Shown here piece by piece: positions 34,241-43,362 of a stretch of 64,000 bases of DNA (within the stretch, counting starts at the first letter, position 1; the number at the start of each line of letters is the position of its first letter). Both the position numbers and the translations under genes were made by a program. The notes below the pieces were generated by a model, which searched no databases, had not been told where the DNA came from, and saw only the letters and a list, made by a program, of their open reading frames with translations. Source of the DNA: Pseudomonas fluorescens (lineage in GTDB: Bacteria > Pseudomonadota > Gammaproteobacteria > Pseudomonadales > Pseudomonadaceae); assembly GCF_902497785.1 (NCBI RefSeq), contig NZ_CABVHK010000005.1, forward strand, positions 124,001 through 188,000, given 5' to 3'.

Positions 34241-36069
34241 CGATCTTTCTCCGAAGATTTCAGCCACCACGCGCTCAGGCCCAAAGTGTAGGGCGGCGTG
34301 GTGACGAAGGCGAACCGGTTGCGGTAGGCCAGGCGGTGATAATTGAGGTACCAGTTGGGAATGATGTAGTGCTGCCACAGCAGCACCCGGTCCAGGGCTT
34401 TGCCGGCGGCAACTTGTTCATCGCGGGTCTGGGCCGAGAGCAATCGCTCGAGCAAGTGGTCGACCACCGGATTGGCGATGCCCGCGTAGTTTTTGCTGCC
34501 CTTGACCCCGACCTGACTGGAATGGAAGTACTGCCATTGCTCCAGACCGGGACTGAGGGTCTGGTTGAGCGTCATCAGGATCATGTCGAAATCGAACTGG
34601 TCGAGGCGCTGTTTGTACTGCGCGCGATCCACCGTGCGCAGTCGCGCGTCGATGCCGATGCTGGCGAGGTTTTCGACGTAGGGCTGGAGGATGCGTTCAA
34701 GATTCGGGTTGACCAGCAGGATCTCCAGGCGCAACGGTTGTCCGCTGGCGTTTTGCAGACGCTGGCCGGCAAGCTTCCAGCCCGCTTGCGCCAGCAGGTT
34801 CAAAGCCTCGCGCATGGTGTCGCGCGGAATGCCGCGCCCTTGGGTCTGAGGCAGGCTGAACGGCTCGGTGAACAGTTTGGCCGGCAACTGCTCGCGATAG
34901 GGCTTGAGCATCAGCCATTCATGACCGACCGGCAGGCCGGTGGCGGAAAATTCGCTGTTGGGGTAGTAACTCATGGCGCGTTTGTAGGCGCCGCTGAACA
35001 GCGTGCGGTTAGTCCACTCGAAGTCGAACATCAACCCCAGCGCCTCACGAACCTTCGGGTCGGAGAGCGCCAGGCGCCGGGTGTTCATGAACAGGCCCTG
35101 GCTCTGGGTCGGGATCTGATGCGCGATTTGTGCCTTGATCACGTCGCCGCGATTGACTGCCGGGAAGCGGTAGCCGTTGGCCCAGTTCTTGGCCTGGTGT
35201 TCGATGTAGATGTCGAACTCGCCGGCCTTGAAGGCTTCGAACGCCACGTCGCTGTCGCGGTAGAACTCGACTTCCATGCGGTCGACGTTGTACTTGCCGC
35301 GATTCACCGGCAGGTCCTTGCCCCAGTAATCCTTGATCCGCTCGAACACCAGTTGGCGACCGGGCGTGACCGAGGTGATGCGATACGGCCCGCTGCCCAG
35401 TGGCGGTTCGAAGGTGGTGGCCTTGAAGTCGCGACCTTTCCAGTAATGCTGCGGCAGCACCGGTAGCTCGCCGAGGCGCAGGATCAACAGCGGATTGCCG
35501 GCGCGCTTGAACACGAACCGGATGCGCTGCGGGCTGAGCACGTCAACCCGCAACACTTCCTGAAGATTGGTGCGGTATTGCGGATGACCTTCCTTGAGCA
35601 GCAACCGGTAGGAGAACGCCACGTCGTAGGCGGTAATCGGCGCGCCGTCGTGGAAACGCGCTTCGGGGCGCAGGTTGAATACCACCCAACTGCGGTCTTC
35701 GCTGTATTCCACCGACTGGGCGATCAGGCCATAGCTGGAGGTGGGCTCGTCGCCGGACGGTGCGTATTGCCCGGTGCCGACCATCAGCGGCTCATTCAGC
35801 TCGTTGATGCCGTACTGAAGGAAATTCGGTGTGGAGACCGGGCTCGAACCCTTGAAGGTATAAGGATTGAGCGTATCGAAGGTGCCAAACGCCATCACCC
35901 GCAACGTACCGCCCTTGGGCGCTTGCGGGTTGACCCAGTCGAAGTGGGTAAATCTGGCCGGGTACTTGAGCGTGCCGAACTGCGCATAACCGTGGCTTTC
36001 GCTGATCGTCGCGCTTGCGGAGGAGCTCAAGGCCAGGCTGATGAGGAGCAGGAGGAGGGGACGCTTCAA
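34237..36069 (-). CDS. nppA1: Npp/Yej peptide ABC transporter, first periplasmic binding protein
   Basis: A 610-residue periplasmic binding protein of the YejA branch and first gene of the npp operon. The signal peptide is LLLLLISLALSSSASA. FTHFDWVNPQAPKGGTLRV opens the mature protein, with NLRPEARFHDGAPITAYDV and YWGKDLPVNRGKYNVDRME as family blocks. The ATG at 36069 is followed by an uninterrupted run of four overlapping or closely spaced genes. The 190 bases upstream hold a repeat that ends the mltD transcript, leaving about 100 bases for the operon promoter; no clear hexamers were found. Confidence 0.92.
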   Translation of the reverse strand: MKRPLLLLLISLALSSSASATISESHGYAQFGTLKYPARFTHFDWVNPQAPKGGTLRVMAFGTFDTLNPYTFKGSSPVSTPNFLQYGINELNEPLMVGTGQYAPSGDEPTSSYGLIAQSVEYSEDRSWVVFNLRPEARFHDGAPITAYDVAFSYRLLLKEGHPQYRTNLQEVLRVDVLSPQRIRFVFKRAGNPLLILRLGELPVLPQHYWKGRDFKATTFEPPLGSGPYRITSVTPGRQLVFERIKDYWGKDLPVNRGKYNVDRMEVEFYRDSDVAFEAFKAGEFDIYIEHQAKNWANGYRFPAVNRGDVIKAQIAHQIPTQSQGLFMNTRRLALSDPKVREALGLMFDFEWTNRTLFSGAYKRAMSYYPNSEFSATGLPVGHEWLMLKPYREQLPAKLFTEPFSLPQTQGRGIPRDTMREALNLLAQAGWKLAGQRLQNASGQPLRLEILLVNPNLERILQPYVENLASIGIDARLRTVDRAQYKQRLDQFDFDMILMTLNQTLSPGLEQWQYFHSSQVGVKGSKNYAGIANPVVDHLLERLLSAQTRDEQVAAGKALDRVLLWQHYIIPNWYLNYHRLAYRNRFAFVTTPPYTLGLSAWWLKSSEKDR

Positions 36070-36170
36070 GTCAGAGATCCGATCCAGGCGGCTTGGGCTT
36101 TGTGGACCGTACAGTAACAGCTTGTATGGACAGGAAAAAGACGGGGTTTGAAAGCGGCGTCAGGGCATAA

Positions 36171-36262
36171 AAAAAGATCGCAGCCTGCGGCAGCTCCTAC
36201 GTTGACCGCGTCCATCCGAGGGGACGCCTGCCTGTAGGAGCTGCCGAAGGCTGCGATCTTTT
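36171..36262 (-). repeat. Inverted repeat of the GATCGCAGCC family serving as the mltD terminator
   Basis: On the minus strand the structure ends GGCTGCGATC followed by seven T residues, so it has the form of an intrinsic terminator. Its other edge (36261-36262) overlaps the mltD stop codon. Confidence 0.75.
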
Positions 36263-37706
36263 AATGCGGCGAAGCAACCGTCAGCATCTGCCCGGGCTTG
36301 AGCGCCTGGCCGACACGCGGGTTCCAGCGTTTGAGGTGCTGCATTTCAACGTTGAAACGCTTGGCCACCATGTACAGCGAGTCACCTTGCTGGACCTTGT
36401 AGCGGGTCTGTGACTTCTGGGACTTGGTCTTGCTGTTCGCCGCCACGACGGTGTTGACGCGTCCACCACTGCGCTTGGTCTTGTCCTGCATCACCAGCGT
36501 CTGGCCAACCTTCAAGTCCTTGCCCGTCAGTTTGTTCCAGCGTTGCAGGTCCTTGACCTCGACCTTGTTGGCCTTTGCAATGGTGCCAAGGTTGTCCCCG
36601 CGTTTGACCCGGTAGGCGCGTTTAAGTGTCGCCAACTGGGCGTCATCGGCGCCTTCGAAAACCGGCTTGAGTGGCTTCTTGCTCATCAACTCTTCGGGAC
36701 GCATGGTCGACAGGCTGGCCGTCAGCAACTGCGCCTTGGACGTCGGCACCAGCAAATGCTGGGGGCCGTCGAGGGTGGTGGTGCGCTGCTTGAAGGCTGG
36801 ATTGAGCTGGAACAGCTCGTCTTCGTCGATGTTGGCCACCGCGGCCACCTTGGACAGGTCCATGCGCTGGTTGATTTCGACGACCTGGAAGTACGGTTCG
36901 TTGGCGATCGGATTGAGGTTCACGCCGTAGGCTTCCGGCGCCAATACCACTTGCGACAAGGCCAGCAACTTCGGCACATAGGCCTGGGTTTCGGCCGGCA
37001 GCGGCAGGTTCCAGTAATCAGTTGGCAAGCCGAGCTTTTCATTGCGCTCGATTGCCCGGCTGACCGTGCCTTCACCGGCGTTATAAGCCGCCAGGGCCAG
37101 CAGCCAGTCGCCGTTGAACATGTCGTGCAGGCGGGTCAGGTAATCCATGGCCGCCGTGGTCGAGGCCGTAATGTCGCGACGACCGTCATAGAGGTTGGTC
37201 TGGCGCAGGTTGAAGTAACGGCCAGTGGACGGAATGAATTGCCACAAGCCAACCGCATTCGCCCGGGAGTAGGCCATCGGGTTGTAGGCACTTTCAATCA
37301 CTGGCAGCAGCGCCAGCTCCAGCGGCATGTTGCGCTCTTCAAGGCGTTCGACGATGTAATGAATGTAGAGGCTGCCGCGTTCGCCGGCGTTTTCGAGGAA
37401 AGAGGGGTTGCTGGCGAACCACAGGCGCTGTTGCTCGATGCGCGGGTTGACGCCCAGGCCTTCCTGCAACTGGAAGCCTTGGCGCATGCGCTCCCAGACG
37501 TCCTGTGGAATTTGCGGAGTTGGCTTTTCGCTGAGCCAGACAGGCTTCTGTTTGGCGCGTGCGGCGATATTCGGGGTGTGTGTCGCTTCGGTCTGCGGCA
37601 CATGGCTTGAACAGCCCGCCAGAGTGGCGGACACAGCCACAGCAATGGCTTGAGCCAAGCGGGTCAATGCGTCTGAATTGATGGATTTACGAATAGATGA
37701 CGACAT
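36261..37706 (-). CDS. mltD: Membrane-bound lytic murein transglycosylase D
   Basis: A 481-residue cell-wall enzyme that cleaves glycan strands to 1,6-anhydro products. ATG at 37706 gives a lipoprotein signal with lipobox LAGC near residue 32. The SLT domain at about 120-240 has the catalytic Glu in LPVIESAYNPMA, then AVGLWQFIPSTGR and ALAAYNAGEGTV. Two clear LysM peptidoglycan-binding repeats follow (YRVKRGDNLGTIAKANKV and YKVQQGDSLYMVAKRFNV), ahead of which a weaker one may lie at 270-320. Upstream is gloB, as in E. coli and P. aeruginosa. Its stop codon lies inside a repeat. Confidence 0.95.
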   Translation of the reverse strand: MSSSIRKSINSDALTRLAQAIAVAVSATLAGCSSHVPQTEATHTPNIAARAKQKPVWLSEKPTPQIPQDVWERMRQGFQLQEGLGVNPRIEQQRLWFASNPSFLENAGERGSLYIHYIVERLEERNMPLELALLPVIESAYNPMAYSRANAVGLWQFIPSTGRYFNLRQTNLYDGRRDITASTTAAMDYLTRLHDMFNGDWLLALAAYNAGEGTVSRAIERNEKLGLPTDYWNLPLPAETQAYVPKLLALSQVVLAPEAYGVNLNPIANEPYFQVVEINQRMDLSKVAAVANIDEDELFQLNPAFKQRTTTLDGPQHLLVPTSKAQLLTASLSTMRPEELMSKKPLKPVFEGADDAQLATLKRAYRVKRGDNLGTIAKANKVEVKDLQRWNKLTGKDLKVGQTLVMQDKTKRSGGRVNTVVAANSKTKSQKSQTRYKVQQGDSLYMVAKRFNVEMQHLKRWNPRVGQALKPGQMLTVASPH

Positions 37707-37805
37707 TGGCTGGAAGTAAGTTCCGGGCAAAAATGTCGGGCGATTCTAGAAAGCGCACCCCCTGCGGTCAACCATTCAGATTTTCCGCAGGCGCAGCGAG
37801 CCCTG

Positions 37806-38573
37806 TCAGAACGTATCTTTCCACGCCCTCAAGGCAGCAAAAACCGCACTCGGAGCCCGGTTATCGAGGCCATTCCGTTCGTCCACTTTTTCTTTAACGG
37901 ATGTTTCGTCCGTGCGCAAAAACGGGTTGGTCTGCTTTTCGAGGCCCAGCGTAGAGGGCAGCGTGATGATTCCCGCTTGCCGTTGTTCGGTGACTTTGGC
38001 CAGGCGTTCGACCGTGTGCGGGTTGCCGGGCTCGACCGCGACGGCAAAGCGCAGATTGCTCAAGGTGTATTCATGCGTGCAATAGACCCGCGTATCCTCG
38101 GGGAAAGCGGCGAGGCGCGTCAGCGAGCCGTGCATTTGCTCGGGCGTGCCCTCGAACAGGCGCCCGCAACCGGCGGCGAACAGGGTGTCGCCGCAAAAAA
38201 GCGTCCCCTGGTGATAGAAGGCAATGTGCCCCAGCGTGTGGCCGGGAACGGCGATAACGTCGAAGTCCCAACCCAGTACGCTGATGCGGTCGCCATCGTT
38301 GAGGGCGACGTCCCGGGCGGGGATGTTTTCACTGGCTGGGCCGTAGACCTTCGCGTCTGTCGCTTTTTTAAGCTGCGCGACGCCGCCGACATGGTCGTGA
38401 TGGTGGTGAGTGATCAAAATATCACTCAGTACCCAGCCCGGATTGACCGCGAGCCAAGCCTGCACTGGCGCGGCATCGCCCGGATCGACCACCGCGCAGC
38501 GCCGGGTGTCGGGGTCTTGTAACAACCAGATGTAGTTGTCGGTGAAGGCGGGCAGGGCTGTGATCTGTATCAT
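37806..38573 (-). CDS. gloB: Hydroxyacylglutathione hydrolase (glyoxalase II)
   Basis: A 255-residue binuclear metallohydrolase that splits S-lactoylglutathione to lactate and glutathione, the second step of methylglyoxal removal. The metal motif is [11 protein letters not shown] at about residues 52-62, with further ligands in [29 protein letters not shown] and [11 protein letters not shown] at 38573 ([16 protein letters not shown]) matches the family start; the longer frame to 38639 overlaps the divergent gene. The C-terminal HAGH region (NPFLRTDE) is intact. Confidence 0.96.
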   Translation of the reverse strand: MIQITALPAFTDNYIWLLQDPDTRRCAVVDPGDAAPVQAWLAVNPGWVLSDILITHHHHDHVGGVAQLKKATDAKVYGPASENIPARDVALNDGDRISVLGWDFDVIAVPGHTLGHIAFYHQGTLFCGDTLFAAGCGRLFEGTPEQMHGSLTRLAAFPEDTRVYCTHEYTLSNLRFAVAVEPGNPHTVERLAKVTEQRQAGIITLPSTLGLEKQTNPFLRTDETSVKEKVDERNGLDNRAPSAVFAALRAWKDTF

Positions 38574-38638
38574 CGTCGGATTCGCCAAGCGGAAAACAAT
38601 GGCGCATCTTAGAACTTCCTGGCGCGTTGGAGAATGCA

Positions 38639-39397
38639 ATGATTGATGAAGCGTTCGCTCAGGCTGATCCCGATTGGCTGGCCTTGATCAGCGCGGCCCG
38701 TGAATGGCTGTCCGGCCCCCTTGGGCAATTTCTGCTGAACGAAGAACGGCGCATGCTCGAAGACGAGTTGGGGCGCTTCTTCGGCGGCTATCTGGTGCAT
38801 TACGGTCCATCGGCCGAGGCGCCGCCATCGGCGCCGCAAGTTCAGCGCAACGTGCGGCTCGGCGCGCCTTTGCCGGGCGTCGAGATCGTCTGTGACGAGC
38901 AGGCCTGGCCATTGAGCGAGCATGCCGCCGACGTGGTGGTGTTGCAGCACGGGCTGGATTTTTGCCTGTCGCCCCATGGTTTGCTGCGCGAAGCGGCGAG
39001 CAGCGTGCGCCCCGGTGGGCATCTGTTGATTGTCGGGATCAACCCCTGGAGCACCTGGGGATTGCGCCACGTATTTGCCCATGACGCGTTGAGCAAGGCG
39101 CGCTGTATTTCGCCATCGCGCGTCGCGGACTGGCTTAACCTGCTGGGCTTTGCGCTGGAGAAACGCCGCTTCGGATGCTATCGTCCGCCGCTTGCGTCCC
39201 CCGCGTGGCAGGCCCGTCTGGCTGGTTGGGAACGCAAGGCCGGTGACTGGCAACTCTCGGGTGGCGGCTTCTATTTATTGGTTGCGCGCAAGATCGTGGT
39301 GGGCTTGCGGCCGGTTCGGCAGGAACGCCGCGAGCCGATGGGCAAACTGATTCCCTTGCCGATGGCCAAGGTCAACCGGCGCAATATCAAACCGTAA
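38639..39397 (+). CDS. Class I SAM-dependent methyltransferase (YafS-like)
   Basis: A 252-residue putative methyltransferase. The core is recognisable at about residues 65-160: [37 protein letters not shown] has the form of motifs II-III of the Methyltransf_11 fold. The glycine-rich motif I is degenerate ([16 protein letters not shown]), so SAM binding is plausible rather than certain. GGAG precedes ATG at 38639; the in-frame TTG at 38627 is not needed. The gloB-yafS-rnhA-dnaQ order is conserved from E. coli to P. aeruginosa. The substrate is unknown. Confidence 0.85.
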   Translation: MIDEAFAQADPDWLALISAAREWLSGPLGQFLLNEERRMLEDELGRFFGGYLVHYGPSAEAPPSAPQVQRNVRLGAPLPGVEIVCDEQAWPLSEHAADVVVLQHGLDFCLSPHGLLREAASSVRPGGHLLIVGINPWSTWGLRHVFAHDALSKARCISPSRVADWLNLLGFALEKRRFGCYRPPLASPAWQARLAGWERKAGDWQLSGGGFYLLVARKIVVGLRPVRQERREPMGKLIPLPMAKVNRRNIKP

Positions 39398-39486
39398 CAA
39401 CTTTTTTACTCCCGGCCGGGTTTGCCCGGCCTCGGGCATCGTCGATCGCGGATCGGCGAGCCACCGCATTTTCTGGATAGATTGGC

Positions 39487-39939
39487 ATGAGCGATAGCGT
39501 AGAACTCTTCACCGACGGCGCCTGCAAAGGCAACCCTGGCCCTGGTGGCTGGGGCGCGTTGCTGGTCTGCAAGGGTGTTGAAAAAGAACTCTGGGGCGGC
39601 GAAGCCAACACCACCAACAACCGCATGGAGCTGATGGGCGCCATCCGCGGCCTGGAAGAACTCAAGCGTTCCTGTGACGTGCTGTTGGTGACCGACTCGC
39701 AGTACGTGATGAAAGGCATCAACGAGTGGATGGACAACTGGAAGAAGCGTGGCTGGAAAACGGCGGCGAAAGAACCGGTGAAAAACGCTGACCTGTGGAA
39801 GCTGCTGGACGAGCAGGTCAATCGGCACAATGTCACCTGGAAATGGGTGCGCGGGCACATCGGGCATCACGGCAACGAACGGGCCGACCAGTTGGCCAAC
39901 CGTGGCGTAGATGAAGTGCGCGGCTACAAGCAAGCCTGA
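39487..39939 (+). CDS. rnhA: Ribonuclease HI
   Basis: A 150-residue endonuclease that cuts RNA in RNA-DNA hybrids. The four catalytic acids are present: Asp in [14 protein letters not shown], Glu in NNRMELMGA, Asp in LVTDSQYV, and Asp in [10 protein letters not shown]. The basic protrusion (NWKKRGWKT) used for hybrid binding is also there. It is followed by a repeat and dnaQ, the common proteobacterial rnhA-dnaQ pairing, although here both read the same way rather than divergently as in E. coli. Confidence 0.97.
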   Translation: MSDSVELFTDGACKGNPGPGGWGALLVCKGVEKELWGGEANTTNNRMELMGAIRGLEELKRSCDVLLVTDSQYVMKGINEWMDNWKKRGWKTAAKEPVKNADLWKLLDEQVNRHNVTWKWVRGHIGHHGNERADQLANRGVDEVRGYKQA

Positions 39940-39950
39940 CTCGGTCCCTC

Positions 39951-40038
39951 GTAGGAGCTGCCGAAGGCTGCGATCTTTTGATCTTGATCTTTTTAAATCG
40001 TTGAAAATCAAAAGATCGCAGCCTTCGGCAGCTCCTAC
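39951..40038. repeat. Inverted repeat, GTAGGAGCTGCCGAAGGCTGCGATC family
   Basis: Perfect 29-base arms running into GATCTTTTGAT and ATCAAAAGATC, between rnhA and dnaQ. It is the most regular copy of the family in this window. Confidence 0.92.
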
Positions 40039-40130
40039 AGTGACCGTGTATACAGCGTGTCGCGACGCAAACCGTGGGCGTGTTAAGATCGCCGCTTTTG
40101 CACGATTGACCCGTTGAGAGCTGAGCACTG

Positions 40131-40889
40131 ATGGCCACCAGATCCGTTGTACTCGATACCGAAACCACCGGCATGCCGGTGACCGACGGCCACCGGATTA
40201 TCGAAATCGGTTGTGTCGAGTTGATCGGTCGGCGCCTGACGGGCCGGCACTTTCACGTTTACCTGCAACCGGACCGCGAGAGTGACGAAGGCGCCATCGG
40301 CGTCCACGGCATCACCACCGAATTCCTGGTGGGCAAACCGCGCTTCGCAGAAGTGGCCGATGAGTTTTTCGACTTCATCAAGGGCGCGCAGCTGATCATC
40401 CATAACGCGGCGTTCGACGTTGGCTTCATCAACAACGAATTCGCCCTGATGGGCCAGCGCGATCGCGCCGACATCACGCAACACTGCTCGATCCTCGATA
40501 CCTTGATGATGGCTCGGGAGCGTCACCCGGGGCAGCGCAACAGCCTCGACGCCTTGTGCAAGCGGTATGGCGTCGACAACTCCGGCCGTGAACTGCACGG
40601 CGCCTTGCTCGACTCCGAGATCCTTGCCGACGTCTACCTGACCATGACCGGCGGCCAGACCAGCCTGTCGCTGGCCGGTAATGCGTCCGACGGCAACGGC
40701 TCCGGTGAAGGCGCAGACAACTCCGCCACGGAAATTCGCCGCCTGCCGGCAGACCGCCAGCGTGCCCGGATCATCCGTGCGAGCGAAGATGACCTGGCCC
40801 GGCACGTGGCGCGTCTGGAAGCGATTGCCAAGTCCGCGGGTGCGCCATCGTTGTGGCAGCAATTGGCTGAGGCTAAAGCTCAGGCGTAG
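40131..40889 (+). CDS. dnaQ: DNA polymerase III epsilon subunit (proofreading exonuclease)
   Basis: A 252-residue 3'-5' exonuclease of the replicative polymerase. DEDDh motifs: ExoI VVLDTETTGM (Asp9, Glu11), ExoII IIHNAAFDVGFIN, ExoIII HGALLDSEILADVY with its general-base His. Residues beyond about 185 form the linker and the C-terminal segment that binds the alpha subunit; here the linker is rich in Gly, Ser and Asn. It follows rnhA after one repeat and has its own short upstream gap. Confidence 0.96.
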   Translation: MATRSVVLDTETTGMPVTDGHRIIEIGCVELIGRRLTGRHFHVYLQPDRESDEGAIGVHGITTEFLVGKPRFAEVADEFFDFIKGAQLIIHNAAFDVGFINNEFALMGQRDRADITQHCSILDTLMMARERHPGQRNSLDALCKRYGVDNSGRELHGALLDSEILADVYLTMTGGQTSLSLAGNASDGNGSGEGADNSATEIRRLPADRQRARIIRASEDDLARHVARLEAIAKSAGAPSLWQQLAEAKAQA

Positions 40890-40893
40890 AACA

Positions 40894-40970
40894 GATCGCA
40901 GCCTCGTTACACTCGACAGCTCCTACACCGCAAAACCGTAGGAGCTGTCGAGTGCAACGAGGCTGCGATC
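40894..40970. repeat. Inverted repeat, GATCGCAGCCTCGTT variant
   Basis: Variant of the second family in which the arms read GCAGCCTCGTTACACTCGAC rather than GCAGCCTTCGGC. The copy at 9592 has the same variant on its left arm only. Confidence 0.85.
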
Positions 40971-41092
40971 TCTTGATCTTGAAACGCCACCAATGACCCA
41001 TTTCGGGGCATCGCACTCGCCACATCCGCCTCAACCCTCTACCCTGAGGATATTGGCAGGCCAAGGTCTGCTGCCTCAGGACACTGAGCCTC

Positions 41093-43348
41093 ATGTATAA
41101 AGATTTGAAATTTCCGGTGCTGATTGTGCATCGCGACATCAAGGCCGACACGGTTGCCGGTGATCGCGTGCGCGGCATCGCCCGGGAGCTGGAGCAGGAA
41201 GGCTTCAGCATTGTCTCGGCGGTGGATTACACCGAGGGGCGGCTGGTCGCGTCGACCCATCACGGCCTCTCGTGCATGCTGATCGCCGCCGAAGACCCCA
41301 GCGCCAATTCCCATTTGCTGCAGAACATGGCCGAGCTGATCGGTCTGGCGCGGGTGCGTGCACCTGAGCTGCCGATCTTCGCCCTGGGCGAACAAGTGAC
41401 CCTGGAGAATGCTCCGGCCGATGCCATGGACGAGCTCAATCAGCTGCGTGGCATTCTCTATCTGTTCGAAGACACCGTGCCCTTTCTGGCGCGGCAGGTT
41501 GCGCGAGCGGCGCGCAAATACCTGGATGGCTTGCTGCCGCCGTTTTTCAAGGCGCTGGTGCAACACACTGCCGACTCCAACTATTCCTGGCATACGCCCG
41601 GTCATGGCGGCGGCGTGGCTTATCACAAAAGCCCGGTGGGGCAGGCGTTTCACCAGTTTTTCGGGGAAAACACCCTGCGTTCGGACTTGTCGGTGTCGGT
41701 GCCGGAGCTCGGTTCGCTGCTCGATCACACCGGCCCGCTGGCCGAGGCTGAAGCGCGCGCGGCGCGCAACTTCGGCGCCGATCACACCTTTTTCGTGATC
41801 AATGGCACCTCGACCGCCAACAAGATCGTCTGGCATTCCATGGTCGCGCGCGATGACCTGGTGCTGGTGGACCGCAACTGCCACAAGTCGGTGCTGCATT
41901 CGATCATCATGACCGGTGCGATTCCGCTGTACTTGTGCCCGGAGCGCAATGAGCTGGGGATCATCGGCCCGATTCCGCTGAGTGAATTCAGCCGCGAATC
42001 GATTCAGGCCAAGATCGACGCCAGCCCGTTGACCAAGGGGCGCGAGCCCAAGGTCAAACTGGCCGTCGTGACCAATTCGACCTATGACGGCCTCTGTTAC
42101 AACGCCGAACTGATCAAGCAAAGCCTGGGCAATAGCGTCGAAGTGCTGCATTTCGATGAGGCCTGGTACGCCTATGCGGCGTTTCACGAGTTTTTCGCCG
42201 GGCGCTACGGCATGGGCACTTCGCGCAGTGCCGACAGCCCGCTGGTGTTCACCACTCATTCCACGCACAAACTGTTGGCGGCGTTCAGTCAGGCGTCAAT
42301 GATTCATGTGCAGGACGGTGGCGCGCGGCAGCTGGATCGCGATCGTTTCAATGAAGCCTTCATGATGCACATCTCCACATCGCCGCAGTACAGCATCATT
42401 GCGTCGCTGGACGTGGCGTCGGCCATGATGGAAGGGCCGGCCGGTCGTTCCTTGTTACAGGAAATGTTCGACGAAGCCTTGAGTTTTCGGCGGGCGCTGG
42501 CCACCCTCAGGCAGCACATCGCGGCGGATGACTGGTGGTTTTCCATCTGGCAGCCACCGTCGGTGGAAGGCATTGACCGGGTCGTCACCGCAGACTGGCT
42601 GCTGCAACCCGATGCCGACTGGCACGGTTTCGGCGGGGTGACGGACGACTACGTACTGCTCGATCCGATCAAGGTCACTCTGGTGATGCCGGGTCTGACG
42701 GCGGGCGGCGCGTTGAGCGAGCGCGGGATTCCGGCGGCGGTGGTCAGTAAGTTCCTCTGGGAGCGTGGCCTGGTGGTCGAGAAGACCGGTTTGTATTCTT
42801 TTCTGGTGTTGTTCTCGATGGGCATCACCAAGGGTAAATGGAGCACGCTGCTGACCGAGTTACTGGAGTTCAAGCGCAGCTACGACGCCAATGTCAGCCT
42901 CGCGACCTGTCTGCCGTGCGTGGCGCTGCAGGATGGCCCGCGTTACAAAGGCATGGGCCTGCGTGACCTGTGCGATCAACTGCACGCCTGCTATCGCAGC
43001 AATGCCACGGCCAAACACCTCAAACGCATGTACACCGTGCTGCCGCAAATCGCCATGAAACCGGCCGACGCTTACGATCACCTGGTGCGCGGCGAGGTGG
43101 AGGCGGTCTCGATTGATGCCCTGGACGGACGCATCGCCGCCGTGATGCTGGTGCCGTATCCGCCGGGTATCCCGTTGATCATGCCCGGTGAGCGCTTCAC
43201 CGAATCGACCCGGTCGATCATTGATTACCTGGCGTTTGCCCGAACGTTCGACAGCAGCTTCCCGGGGTTTGTCGCCGATGTGCATGGCTTGCAACACGAA
43301 GATGAGGGCAATGGGCGGGATTACACCGTCGATTGCATCAAGGAGTGA
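41093..43348 (+). CDS. ldcA: Lysine decarboxylase LdcA-type (Orn/Lys/Arg decarboxylase family)
   Basis: A 751-residue fold-type I PLP decarboxylase. An N-terminal wing (response-regulator-like, residues 1-130) precedes the catalytic domain: SNYSWHTPGHGGGVAY, FFVINGTSTANKIV, and the PLP lysine in TTHSTHKLLAAFSQAS. VLHFDEAWYAYAAFHEF holds the cofactor aspartate. It resembles P. aeruginosa LdcA (PA1818) closely in sequence and length. LdcA makes cadaverine from lysine and is ArgR-linked there. As I recall, a lysine/cadaverine carrier follows ldcA in P. aeruginosa; here a GNAT gene follows instead, 14 bases downstream. Confidence 0.92.
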   Translation: MYKDLKFPVLIVHRDIKADTVAGDRVRGIARELEQEGFSIVSAVDYTEGRLVASTHHGLSCMLIAAEDPSANSHLLQNMAELIGLARVRAPELPIFALGEQVTLENAPADAMDELNQLRGILYLFEDTVPFLARQVARAARKYLDGLLPPFFKALVQHTADSNYSWHTPGHGGGVAYHKSPVGQAFHQFFGENTLRSDLSVSVPELGSLLDHTGPLAEAEARAARNFGADHTFFVINGTSTANKIVWHSMVARDDLVLVDRNCHKSVLHSIIMTGAIPLYLCPERNELGIIGPIPLSEFSRESIQAKIDASPLTKGREPKVKLAVVTNSTYDGLCYNAELIKQSLGNSVEVLHFDEAWYAYAAFHEFFAGRYGMGTSRSADSPLVFTTHSTHKLLAAFSQASMIHVQDGGARQLDRDRFNEAFMMHISTSPQYSIIASLDVASAMMEGPAGRSLLQEMFDEALSFRRALATLRQHIAADDWWFSIWQPPSVEGIDRVVTADWLLQPDADWHGFGGVTDDYVLLDPIKVTLVMPGLTAGGALSERGIPAAVVSKFLWERGLVVEKTGLYSFLVLFSMGITKGKWSTLLTELLEFKRSYDANVSLATCLPCVALQDGPRYKGMGLRDLCDQLHACYRSNATAKHLKRMYTVLPQIAMKPADAYDHLVRGEVEAVSIDALDGRIAAVMLVPYPPGIPLIMPGERFTESTRSIIDYLAFARTFDSSFPGFVADVHGLQHEDEGNGRDYTVDCIKE

Positions 43349-43362
43349 GGACCTTTCCCAGT

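Noticed and set aside
39414..39431. GGCCGGG-TTTG-CCCGGCC hairpin before rnhA considered as a terminator of the methyltransferase gene
   Set aside because: No T-run follows on either strand; it may affect rnhA leader folding but cannot be called a terminator.
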